A stretch of DNA of 64,000 nucleotides from Spizellomyces punctatus DAOM BR117 (taxonomy: Eukaryota; Chytridiomycota; Chytridiomycetes; Spizellomycetales; Spizellomycetaceae): contig NW_015971538.1 of NCBI RefSeq assembly GCF_000182565.1, forward strand, positions 1,918,983-1,982,982, given 5' to 3'. Every line of letters starts with the position of its first letter. Positions within the stretch are counted from its first letter, which is position 1. Shown piece after piece: positions 23,413 to 34,856 of the stretch. Below the pieces are notes generated by a model. That model was not told where the DNA came from and ran no database searches. It worked only from the letters and a program-made list of their open reading frames with translations. The position numbers were made by a program, and so were the translations under genes.

Positions 23413-26394
23413 ATGGTCCAAACACCCACATTCCAAAACCGCAAACCCCCCACCAAACCCAAACTCCCAAGTGAATCCATCCAAAGCCGGACCCGACGAC
23501 GACGGACATATCTGAGTGATTCCGATGTATCCAGTCTAAGTGATATTGACGTTTTTTGGGGTGACAGTGATGAGAGTGATGATGATACCCGTATATCGAA
23601 AGGAGAGGTACCAAAGAGCATTATACGGCCCTCAAAGCAGACTCATAAAAGGGATACCACTACATCGATACATACTCGTACACCCAAACGACGGAAATTA
23701 GGTTCAAATCCTACCCGCCCATCACTCAACAGCTCACCTCTAAAACAAGCGCCTGTACCGCACCCGCATGCACACAATGACACGCATCCGCCCGTGCCGG
23801 TAGTACCTTCCACACCCATCCCTACCATTATCCCAAATGGGATCCCACCCGCCCCTTCAACTTCCAACACTTGCGACACACCCAACACCGCCCATGTCAC
23901 GCAGAGTAAACCCAAACGTGTAAGATTAGGGCAAAAACCCGTTCCTGCTCTCCGAAATGCTGAAAATACGGTAGAACGCGACGTCAAGCGAGATGATATT
24001 ATCGGGCATTTGAAGGGCCGTGTTGGATCTGAAGCGACGTTGGGGAAGCAAAAGAAGATGGGTCGTGAGAAACTCAAGGTGGGATCAGATGGTGGTAGCC
24101 ACGGCGCGAATGGATCCAATAAGGGTGTTCTTGGGGATGATAAAGAGGGAGTAGTCAAGAATGTGGTGGATGAAGCGGCAGGGACTGCCAAGGATGACAA
24201 GGACGCATCGGTCAAATCTGGTCTGTCAAAGCGTGCCAAGGTGGTCGCGGTGGGTAATGAGAGCACAAGCGCGAAATCAGACGGTGTGATCCCCCCAAAG
24301 CGATCGAGGCGGAGTTTGGGCGTCAAGGAGGTTGAGCACGCCGCGCAGAATGGTACCAGCGTCACTTTGAATGGATGGCCCCTGTTGGTCCATGATAAAA
24401 CAGACCTGGATCTTCAAGTACAAGCATTTCCATGCAAGTCAGGCAAATACGGTCATTACGACCGCTGTCGACCCTGCCTCGCCAAAAAAGGGGAACCATG
24501 CCGTTTTCAAGGTATGCGGGCTTTTCGCATGAAAGACAAGACTCCCATCGAAGACCCGTACTTTTTCTCAGACAAGCCGATGGAAGATGTCAACGTTCCC
24601 TCCATACCCCACTCTGGAAACTTTCCACCATTGAGTGATGCAACAGCCTATAAACTGTGCTTGAGCTATACGGCATTTCGCGAATGCATTGACAGAGAGC
24701 TGGCCCACATCACAGCCTATGCGTCAGGCAACCGGACAACCGCGTCCCTTCACTGTATCAAACGCCCCATTCCGTTGACGAGGCAAACTTGTGATATCTG
24801 CGAGCAAGGAATATACAATACGTATTACATGTGCACTATCTGTGGGAGGGATATGTGCCTTTTATGCGTTGAAGAAGGGTGGGGTGTACCGAATGGGCAT
24901 GCATCCGAAGCGGTAACGAGCACGGTAGTCAAATCTTTCAAAGACACAGACAACAAACCGACAAGCGTCAAAAATCCAATAATGGTTTGCTCATTCAGAC
25001 GAACGCACGATATGCGTAATTTTCTGGTAATTAGTCGATGGGATATCGACCAGATGACTCGATCAAGGGATTGGGTCAAAGGATGGATGAATCAGCATGC
25101 GAATCGCAAATTGGGCATCAACGGGACAGCAGCACCCTCGAATGGAATTGACGCGCATTCGGATGAACACCTCAATGGGAAAGACAACCAGATGCCGAAC
25201 GGTACCACCCATATCCACTCGGCTGAAACTGCCAATATAAAGATGGACGACTCGTTTGACGTTGACAGCCTCATCAATGCACCCCACCCAGATCTAGTCA
25301 TTATCCCCTACGAACAGCTTACGGTCCCTCTCTTCCAACACTATTGGCGGCAGAGGAAAGCCATTTTTGTAACAGATATGGCAAATAGTGTAACGGACCA
25401 CTGGAAACCGCAAGTATTTGAGGATCTTGCTGGCGAGGAAATTGCTAGTCTTATTGACTGCAAGTCTGGTAAAATACACTCTGAGTCGCCGTTAGCTTCC
25501 TTTTTTAAAGGTTTTGGAAAGAGAGAAGGAGACGGAACCATTGTTAAGCTAAAGGTGTGACCATTTCGACTTGGGGTAGTGGAACCGAACACTTATTACT
25601 ATTGGAAACTGTTGTAGGACTGGCCAAGCGACATGCACTTTCGAGCAAAATTACCAAAACACTCTACCGATTTCCTTGATTTGATCCCTATACCAGAGTA
25701 CACTCACCCCGATGGAAAATTCAACCTTGTTTCCCATATTTCGGAAAACGATGTCCCACCGGATCTTGGTCCTAAAATGTATGCTGCCTATGGCTATAAT
25801 CCGGATCAGACGGGGGGTACCACGAATTTGCACCTTGATGTTGCGGATGCTGCCAATGTTTTGGTGTCGAGTCAACGACATTGGGTTCCGCCCAGTACCG
25901 AGCCCCCTACCACTGCTTGTACTTCCTCACCAGAAAACATTCCACCCCACAAACTCGAAGGCGCCATTTGGGATCTCTTCCCACCATCCACGCTTACCAA
26001 TCTCCGATCCTACCTCCGACACCACTACCGTCACCCCACCCACCCACACCCCCTCATGATCGACGACCCAATACACGATCAAACCTTTTATCTCCACCCC
26101 CCACATCTCCACGACCTAATCACCTCCCACTCTGTTCGACCCATCCGTCTGCACCAACGTCTAGGCGATACAGTATTCGTACCAGCAGGATTCGCCCACC
26201 AAGTCAGCAATTACGGTGATTGTATTAAATGTGCCTTGGATTTTGTCTCGGCGGAGGGTGTAGCTGTTTGTGAGGATTTGTGTAGAGAGTTTCGAAGACT
26301 TGGAAAAGGACATGGACGCAAAGGGGATACTGTTTCGGTTGGGAAAGTTGTTTGGGGGGTTGTGAGGAGTGCGTTGGGTGAAGCTGGTGGTTAG
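23413..26394 (+). CDS. KDM3-like: KDM3/JHDM2-type JmjC histone lysine demethylase
   Basis: Two exons (23413-25554 and 25618-26394) give 972 residues. The first 330 are basic and low-complexity. Two cysteine clusters follow: CKSGKYGHYDRCRPCLAKK...C near 341-365, and a C2-type finger CDIC ... CTICGRDMCLLC near 457-490, matching the zinc finger placed before JmjC in KDM3. The JmjC domain spans the intron: KDWPS, then HLD at about 786-788 and a late His in AGFAHQV, so the iron-binding HxD...H set is intact. NPDQTGGTTN precedes HLD as in the family. Expected activity is Fe(II)/2-oxoglutarate demethylation of mono- and dimethyl H3K9 in the nucleus. The substrate is inferred from the family only. 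Confidence 0.88.
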
Positions 26395-28137
26395 GAAATG
26401 GTTGTTTTGTGAGTGATTGTTGTAATGATGGGTTTGGGGGGACTTACGGAATTTTGAATTTCTGGGGTGTATATAGCGTCTTTTTGAAAGACTGCAAGAT
26501 TTTTATTATTTTTTTTTACGTGTGTTTTTGGGTACGGTGTTGAATGCTACTGTGCTAGAGTATCATCTTATTTTCAGGTTGAATAACTTTGTGGTAGATT
26601 TTCCATCTTATTGTCAGTACATGGATTTCGTTGAGATAATACTTGGGTTTTTTGACATGCCTATAATCATATGTATTTGACAGTAACAAAGATTTTGGGC
26701 AATTGACAAACATCTGATACATCTCATTCGAGCAGATCAACCGACAAGTGCCCCAAGGACACAGATTCATCGTAATTATACATCGCCGCAATTGACTGAC
26801 TTATTTGCATTGGACAGCTCCCCCAATTCACTCCGTGGCCTTTACAGATATGGCCCTCCTTCCTTTGTATGTTTCGGCTCACTTTTTACCGATACTCCGA
26901 CATGAGCAGCCAATCATTTCATATCTTAACACCCTCGACGAAGTTACAAAAAAAACAATACAATATCAACAAGGCCATGATCGAACTCATCCATGGCCAA
27001 AGAAAAAAAAAAAACAATTTCAATATGAATCTGAACACTCGCCGATCACTCCGACATTGCCTTCAGCCAATCAAAATGTTTGTTCATTAGGTGTGATCGG
27101 ATCCCCTTTCTTGATTATTCAATGGAACACTTTTTTTTTTTTTTTGCTCAATGTCTGCGGGCCTTAAGGGCTTGTGTTGTTTTTTTTGGCCCGAGGACGT
27201 CCCATTTTTTTTTAAAAAAAAAACCCTGAACAGCCGGTTTATATACCAAAGGCATTAGGTTTTGAGTACCGTGGCCGGAAAACGTGATGCCTTGTGAGTA
27301 AAGATTGGGACATTTGCCAAACTTTTTTGTCCATCATTTGGTACATGCACTAACTTTTTTGTAGGTTTCGTTGATGTGGTTTTGCATTGACGTTATGACA
27401 AATTGTTTTAGCACTTTTCTCTAATAATCTTATAAAGCACCTTGAAGAGACTTCTTATGCATGCCCTGGCTACTGACCCTCAAGATATAAGTGTCTCTCT
27501 TTTTACCTGACTCGCGGACTGATGACCTTTTGAATGCCATGGTCAACGTATTCAAACCTGTTGGTGCCTCTATCTTTCAACCCTCTGTATTTCAAAGTAA
27601 TGATTGCTAAGGCTACCCTCAAAAAAAGCCAACGATGAACAATACCAAAGGTACATGTTCGACCAACCATCCGTGCCAGGCCCGGGACTAGCTACGTAGA
27701 AAGCTTGTACATTCTTGCAACTACTGGGTGTCCCCCTTTCTATCATTGGCGCAATGAGCAAACTGTTTGGCCATGATCCTCAAAAAAGCGAGAAAGGCGG
27801 GTCTAACTGATCCTCAAAAATCAGAAATCACAGAACGTAGGCCCGGGCGTGCAGGTAATAATCCATGTCGAAAAAAAAGTCAGCTCTCCACCCCCACTCA
27901 TTCCTATGATGAATTCCCGTTTTTTTACATACAGTACATCTATAGAGCTATATTCATATTGAAACCCCGACGTCTAATAGGAAGTTTTTTTTATAAAGGC
28001 CAGCCTGTAAGTCATTTCCCTTTTTCCTCCTTGTCCTGGGACGTTCACCTATTTTCAACACACAACTAATTAACCAACTTATTCTCCATCACCTATTTTT
28101 TTGCTTCGACCGCCGTCGCTATTATTATTTGACATCC
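26395..28137. other. Gene-poor gap
   Basis: About 1.7 kb holds no gene I can support. It has several T or A homopolymers (for example 26509-26518, 27004-27015 and 27130-27143) and a T9A10 tract at 27205-27223. Open frames such as the one near 26805-27167 have no domain or splice pattern. It is the largest gene-free gap in the window and may hold promoter sequence for the downstream RhoGAP. Confidence 0.5.
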
Positions 28138-31100
28138 ATGGAATTCTTTCCGATTCTCCCTCCTCTTCCTTTCTTCATGCCCATTTCTTGGGATTTCACC
28201 AGCATGCGCACTCCGACGCTCCCGCATGCTGTTCGCAGCGCTACCGTCGTTCCGGCTGCCACCATTGCATCTCTCGATCACCAATTCAGAGGTCAGATGG
28301 ATCTTCAAGCCAAGGGAACCGTCCCCGGTCAGCTCCGCGACAAAGGGAAAACGCCCGTTCATGTCTCAAAGGTGAGTATCTGTGTCGGGGTGTCATATCT
28401 TACTGGCTTTTGATATGCTATTGGCTGTCGCCGATCTAACATGGGCCCAGAGGGCTATATGAGCGGAGTCTACTGACAAATTTGTTATCGAGATGTGAGC
28501 GCTGGCAGAGTTTGTTTGGCATTTCTAGTCCTACTGTCGTAGGCAGGGTACTCTACAATGGCATGGCTGTCGCCGGTTAGTGCATATGAGAGTTGGTCCT
28601 GATATCAGACATGAGCTTGTGTGCCTGTCGGCGATTTGAGATCCCACCGAGCTCGGGTTGTGACATTGAGACCATGATGGGCTGTCGCCGATATACTACT
28701 ACAGCTGGGACTTTGCTTCAAATGTCTCCTGTCGGAGCTTTAAAAAGTTTGATGTTCTGATCTGCCGGTCAGCTTTTGAGTACTCAGGCTGGCGGGGGCC
28801 GGGCTGGTACTATGATGTTCATCACTGCCGTGATGGCGGTATTGATAGCCGAGCACGGGATGCCGAGCATCTACTGCTATAATGTCTGTTCTTCTGTGAG
28901 TTTTTTTCTAGTCATCTCGTTGTGCATTAGTCTGATCTGAGATTGGGAGCTGTCGCTCTAACAACTCTCATGGGACTGGCTTCTTGATGTGTTCGAGACT
29001 GACGGGAGGGCCACTTTGGTGGTTGTCGCAAACAACTCATTCTTGTTCTTCCGTTTGTGTCAAGCAGTCTACCGAAAGTCTCGCCTCACGGGTTAGTGTC
29101 AGGGAAGAGATCTCACGGATGAACGCTGCAATGCAGAACAAGCAAGAAGAAGTTGCTCGCAGCCGCAAGTCTAGTACTGAGGTTTGTATGAACGCCAAGC
29201 GTCTTCCTACTTTCATAGATACTAAACTTGTTCTCCCTTCCCTCCTATGTACAGAGCACCACAAGCGCCTCAGGGATTCGTCGAGCGGCGACGGTGGCAA
29301 GAGCCCCTTTGGCTCCTCAGACGGCTACCCTCTTGGCGAGTATCGACACCGCAGCCGACGCCGAGCGAGTTCTTCGGACGGCAATTGCAAACCATGACGC
29401 TGTCCAAGCCGCCATCAGGGACGCCACTGTATCGGTCGATGCCGAACGCCGCGCTGAGGTCCGGCGACGCAAGGAACAAGACGAGCGATGGGAACGCATG
29501 CGGGCAGCTCTCGCAAGAGGCGAGATGGGTCCCGCTCCACCTGGAGAAAGAGACATCCGCATGATCATGGCGGATCGAAAAAAGATCGATGCCCTCCATG
29601 CCAAGAGGAGGCGGACAGCAATGTCCAAAGTTAGACAAGACAACGAGATGAGGTTGTCCAACATTAAGGCTAGTCTCCAAGGCCTGGAGCCCCTCCTAGC
29701 TGGGTCAAACCAGGAGTGGGCCGACTTGACGCAGCGTTTCCATCGGGTAAGTTGACATGGAACCTTCCCTCTCGGATTCGACGGACCACAGCTTCTCATT
29801 ACCAACTTCTCCTCTTAGACGATGGAACTTTTGAACGAGGTGGACGATGTTCCCCTCGGCACGGAGGGCTCAATGTCCAGCCTTTCATCGGGAGATGAAA
29901 GCGTTGAAGAGAGGGACGAGCAGCACAGGCCCCCAAGTCCACAGAGCCCTCCACTTGCACCCACCACAGCGGACTCGGTCGAGACCCTCCAGATCGAAGT
30001 CGTCCAGCCCGCTCCCCCTTCGCCCCCCACCAAGCCAACCATCCCGGACCTCCCCACCCTTCCAGCAGAGCCGTTCGAGCCTTTCGGGCCGTTCGAGCCC
30101 GCTCAAGCGGCAGAGCCGTCCCAACTGTCGCTCTCCTCGGAGGTGTTCCTTGCTCCGGAGGTTCCCCCGTCTCCGCCCTCCATCCCCGCGGAACCGGCCG
30201 CTACCTTAGGGACGCCCCTCGAATTCCAACCGTCCCTCCCCTCCGACCTATCCCTGTCCCTCCCCGCGGTGCAGTCGGAGACCCTCTCAGAGGACGCCTC
30301 CACATCCTTCCCCACCCTCCCCTCCCTCAACTCCCAGGCCTCCCAACCCTCCCTCTCTGGCCAACCCATCCACACCAGCCCTCAACCTCCCACTGACGTC
30401 CACACGGATGTAGTCAAGAAGGAGCTGATGTCGCTCATTGAGGACCATCCATACGTCATGAGCGCGTCGGTCCTCTACTCCAAGCTGCATCCGTCGCAGT
30501 CGAGGTTGAAGCGCATCTGGCGAGATATCAAGCCTCGCCCATCCCCGCCGGACATTTACGGGGATCAAAAGAAAAGGGCCGCCAACAAGAGTATGTACAA
30601 TGCTTGCAACTGTTGTGGTCCATGTGAATATCATGCTGACGTTGATTGCTCTCTTCTTCCCTTCCCTTATCATATCTTGCAATGCCATGTTCCATCACTC
30701 TAGACCCGCCGCGGTACTACGGCGCCTCCCTTGAGGAAATGATGGGCGGGCCAGACCCCGGATCCTCCATGCAGACCATCACCAGGGATCGGATGCCAGC
30801 TATCATGGTGCAGCTCATTGAGTGGTTGCGCGCCGGAGGTCTGTATCTGCATCCCGGTTAACCAATCAATCACATATGCTTACTTCCGGTTTTCTTCCTC
30901 TTTATAGAGCCGCCAGGAATTGCCTCTGACGGCATTTTCCGAATGGGCATCGGCAAGCTCAAGGTCGAGGGGTACCGCGACATTATTGAGAGTGGTGGCC
31001 AGCTCCCTTACATCCCCACTCCGGACCCCAGAAAGGAGCCGCTCACTGCGCTCCATATCGGAGGACTGCTCAAGATGTTCTTCCGAGATCTCAAAGAGCC

Positions 31101-31694
31101 GCTCTTGACCCACCGGCTCTACAAACCGTTCATCAAGGCCGCTGGTAGGTATCAGCAATATTGTCTCGTCTCTTTGTTACAGTCACCTAATGGGTGCGTT
31201 ATTTACAAAGGCTTCACCGATCATGAGAAGCGGCTTCGGATGCTGCAGCTCCTTGTGCAGCTCCTTCCCGCAGAACACCAAGCCGTGCTACAATACTTGC
31301 TCGGCTTCCTCGCGGATGTCGTCGCACTGTCCGGGGTCAACAGGATGACCTCAAAGAATGTAGCCACATGCTTCGGCCCCAACATTCTCCGGGAAAAATA
31401 CTACCGGAAGCCAACGGAGGAGGATGTCAAGGAGCACTACGACCTGGTCGAAGTGGTGTCCTTCATGATAGACAACCATGCGGACCTGTGGCAGGTAAAT
31501 ATCGTGTGCGGGTTTTGAAACCCAGTTGCGAATTGCCTCGGCTGACAAATTCCTTCTCATTCTACCAGGTGCCCGAGGACGTTCAGGCCAAGTTGCAGGT
31601 CGCGGCCACCGTGGCGCCATCCCAGCCCACCTCAGAGAAGACCAAGACCAACCTCATGTCGAGGTTCATACCCCGCCGCCGGAGGTCGGCTTGA
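28138..31694 (+). CDS. RhoGAP-domain protein with a coiled-coil and proline-rich linker
   Basis: Eight exons (28138-28371, 29068-29181, 29255-29746, 29819-30590, 30704-30838, 30908-31144, 31211-31494, 31569-31694) give 797 residues. After a 78-residue first exon come an Arg/Glu-rich coiled coil, then about 190 residues rich in Pro, Ser and Leu (with FEPFGPFEP), then a conserved helical region (DHPYVMSASVLYSKLHPSQS) and the RhoGAP domain. That domain has the arginine finger in GIFRM, LLKMFFRDLKEPLL and NVATCFGPNIL. It should stimulate GTP hydrolysis by a Rho-family GTPase. The C-terminus ends in a basic patch (RRRRSA), perhaps for membrane contact. The first intron is 696 bp, about ten times the local norm. 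The first exon is the least certain part. Confidence 0.85.
28372..29067 (+). other. Unusually long first intron with a repeated CTGTCGCCGAT motif
   Basis: This stretch has a GTGAGT donor and a CAG acceptor, and no open exon joins it in frame. Four near-identical copies of a GGCTGTCGCCGAT-type word start at 28423, 28565, 28624 and 28680. The third copy reads CTGTCGGCGAT. No conserved box C/D or H/ACA pattern could be confirmed by eye. Confidence 0.5.
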
Positions 31695-31865
31695 ACTCTC
31701 TCCAAGCCCAAGTTTCTTTTAATTGTTTTATATTATTTTTATATTGTTTTAATAGAGCGGGATGTATTAAGCTTGAAGTGTGAACCCTGACCTGCATTCA
31801 AACTGCCCACCGGGGTATGTTTTCTATATTTACAGGTGCATCTACAATACCTGATGGTCCGTCCG

Positions 31866-32828
31866 TCAGTCACAGTTGTTCATCACAATCCTCGGGAATA
31901 ATCGTCGGGCATTGTATGTTGTCACTTCTTGTACCATGTCCACTGTGACCTCCTTTATATTTGCCTGGCATATGCAGGTAGAAGGAAACAAGAAATAAGA
32001 TGCCGCCCGGACAAGGGAAGCTTATCCTACCGAGTACTGAGGAGCTTACCAATGTCTCGCAAGCTATCGTTATGTTGGCAGGGACATTCTGCATTCCTGG
32101 CTCAGGTGCGAGAGCTGGTGCGTCCGTCTCCAGGACGAGAGCATCGAGAGGCAGTGCCTAGACGCCCATCAGCCATCCTAGATCGGCCATCAATATGGCA
32201 AACATAACGCTACCTTGACCAACTTTTGCAAGTGCGGGTTACGTCCTATGTGAGCAGCTACTGATAGCATGCATCCATTCTGCACTGCTTTAAGCGCACT
32301 CCCAACTTTTCCATCAAAAGCATGTAACAAGCCTGTCACTCCAGCCTCGACCATCATATCCACAGCATAGTGCCCGGCTTGTCGTGAATGGACATTTAAT
32401 GGAATATTCAGCTCTTTAGCCAGTCTTATCTGGGCTGCAAAAACCTGCTTTTGCGCATCCCGCTGGGCAGGAATGTCTCCCGACGGTATGGTTCGGAAGA
32501 CATGGGGCGAAAAATCGAGACCACATTCGCCAATAGCGACGATACGATCTGAGTACCGCTGTATCAGATCAAGCACAGGTTGTACTTCATCTGCCCGCAC
32601 CGACCGAGGGTTACCATTCGCTGACGGTTGAACGGGATGCAACCCAACGCACGGCTGGAGAATCTTGTGCGTCGCTGCTAACTCGAGCACGATCTTGGCA
32701 TCCTCAAGTGTCTCTGGCACATTGATAATAGAGGTAACGCCAGCTGTTTCAGCTCTTTGCAGCACAGAATGAAGCGTGTCGGATGGAAACTGTGGAGGGT
32801 AGAGATGTGCATGGCAATCAATGAGCAT
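31866..32828 (-). CDS. TatD-family metal-dependent deoxyribonuclease (TATDN3-like)
   Basis: Three exons (32828-32214, 32157-32050, 31964-31866) give 273 residues. The N-terminus MLIDCHAHLYPPQF holds the first metal-binding HxH. Later come IGECGLDF (Glu), NVHSR (His), LLHAFDG (His) and LETDAPAL (Asp), so the TatD metal ligands are complete in order. The family cleaves DNA 3' to 5' using divalent metal, and some members act in apoptotic or oxidative DNA clearance. The closest pattern I know is TATDN3. It is convergent with the RhoGAP gene, whose stop is about 170 bp away. Confidence 0.92.
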
Positions 32829-32984
32829 CTTGAACTCAGGATTTGTCACGAGATTTCACACCTTAGAGTCAAATCAAATAAATATTCGAATACAATACTC
32901 CAAAAATCTTCTACCTAACTAAATGCCTGTCATGACGCAGATCTAATGAATCCTATACAGCTTATCGTATTACATGCTCAAGTT

Positions 32985-34123
32985 TCATCTATTCCGCCAT
33001 TCACCACGGAAACCACGGGAATGATGCCGTCCCCGCGAACCATCGTATTGCGGGAACACATTCCTATCATCTGAATAACTTGTAAAGCTTGATGTCCCAG
33101 AGTCATCCCGTCGATGATGGGTCCAAAAGGTATCGCCTCGCCCACCACGTGAGTAAAACCGGTCAGAGTACCGCCCGCGCGTCCCCTGTTCCGTCCTACT
33201 CCAAGATGCAGTCGAATAAGGTGACCCTCGTGATGGGCGACCTCTGGATGTGAATTGGGGTTGCGCATAATATCGCTCTATATGTACGCTAAGAGTCGTC
33301 ACTTCAATGATCTGCTCTTCAGTGAGGATCGCCAGAACACGAAGTCTTTCAGCAATCTCGAGACTGGCCTGCTGGCGTCCTTCTTCTCTTGCCTGAGCCA
33401 TAGCCATGTCTCGAGGAGAGTCTCTGCGACTACCCGGTCGCTCTGAGGCCAAGATGGCATCTACGGTAAAGTCATCTTCCCAACGCTCCACCATGCGCTG
33501 AATGGCTTCTGCTGAAACCCCATGCGTATTCCGTTGGGCAAGTTCTGTCACATTCTTCTCCTTCCACCACGGCGTTTCGGGCTCAACCACAACAATAGAG
33601 TATCCCTGCTTGAGTCCCATCTCAACATATGGTTTGGCCTCCCATTTTTGCGTGTGCGTATTGTCAATGATGATTGGCGACATTCTGGAAGAAATAGCAT
33701 CTCGTGCTCGTTCCTGATTCCATTCGTGTGCCTCGGCCAGTTTGGCCGCATTGAACTCGTAGTTACCCGTGTCAATACAGAAAAAGTCGTCCGTACTCAG
33801 GATACAGCCTTTGTTGCCGTGCTTGACGAGAAGGTCCCGGGCCACTGTTGACTTACCGGAACCCGGAGCACCTTTTCAATTCCAGACTGGTGTGAGAAAA
33901 AGCAGGCAACATATATATTGTTTGTTTCGTGCGTACCTCGCATTATGTACATCAACTTTTCTTTCGGCTCAGCGTCAACTGGTGTCCCTCCAACAGGCGC
34001 AGACTGAGGATCCGAGAATGGTGGTAATGGACCGTCGGACGCAACACTGTTTTCCTCCCGAAGCACTTGTTTCCCTTCCCATATTGGTCGCTCTGTGTCT
34101 GTTGTATGCATACATTGATTCAT
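32985..34123 (-). CDS. N4BP2-like P-loop kinase with RG-rich tail
   Basis: Two exons (34123-33937 and 33871-32985) give 357 residues from the first in-frame ATG. The frame is open further upstream to a stop near 34220, so an extra 5' exon is possible. The P-loop GAPGSGKST spans the junction. STDDFF, IIDNTHTQ and PYVEMGLKQGYSIVVVEPETPW are typical of the N4BP2/N4BP2L polynucleotide-kinase-like domain. The C-terminal 100 residues are rich in Arg, Gly, Ser and Tyr, with repeated SRGR and SRGGRG, like RGG RNA-binding tails. Nucleic-acid 5' end phosphorylation is plausible from the family, but the substrate is not known. Its neighbour is the TatD nuclease on the same strand. Confidence 0.85.
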
Positions 34124-34856
34124 TTGAGCAAGATCTCTCGTTTGCTGGAACGGGAGCAGAGGACGACAAGGCTTGAGCAAGTTAACCAGTTCATGTGTTG
34201 GAATGCAATCCAAGCCCTGTCGATCCTAGCTTTGCCATCCAGCTGCTTCTGCAATCAATCACTAGAAGAAGTTCTATTGGTTTTGATATTACCATCTTTC
34301 GCAACTGGATTCTTATCAACACGGCGAAATAATCGTCATTTTTTAAAGGAGTTTTTTGATACTCAAGAAATGCATCTGCCGCTATTGTATGGCATCCTTG
34401 GATTGGGGGATCGCATCCTCTCGTCGGCGAGTCGCCTCACGACAACTTCAAGGGACGCAACGAATGCACCCGCAATGGGCACTTTCGCCTGCGAGTACGT
34501 CACCTTTCCACCCACTGGGACCTTTTGGAAATTAGAAATCTGATGAAAAACCAGATGTGTTCCTTCGTCAAGCTCAAGGAAACCTCAAGCCATAATGTGC
34601 TTTATCTATTTCAATGCCGTGACTCTCACATCCAGGAGGAAATCGGATAAAACAGAGGTGGTTGGAACCTGGTTTATTATCAACGCGGCGCGCCGCGGCG
34701 ACATTAACCTTGACATCTCGGCGTCGACGATAGTCATCCGTTGTCTGCTCTCAATGTATGGCCCTCTAGCCGACTTTCAAAATTTGTAGATACTCTATCT
34801 CGCGCTTTGTTTGACGTGGTTGGCTTGTTGCGAGCTTAGAGCCGCGCTGGACACAA
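34124..34856. other. Gap between divergent kinase and Sec14-RhoGAP genes
   Basis: This 733-bp region may hold an unrecognised 5' exon of the kinase and both promoters. A short GC-rich patch lies near 34683-34733 (GGCGCGCCGCGGCG). Open frames at 34067-34543 overlap the kinase antisense and look spurious. Confidence 0.45.

Noticed and set aside
23643-24365. Long minus-strand frame inside the KDM3-like gene
   Set aside because: Antisense shadow of the low-complexity basic N-terminus; the plus strand has the zinc finger, JmjC domain and a clean intron.
28372-29067. The long intron as a separate gene
   Set aside because: Frames in it are short and interrupted, and no domain was found. The repeated word is reported as a finding instead.
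34067-34543. Plus-strand frame across the kinase start
   Set aside because: Antisense to the kinase exon, no domain, and it runs into the intergenic gap without a pattern.
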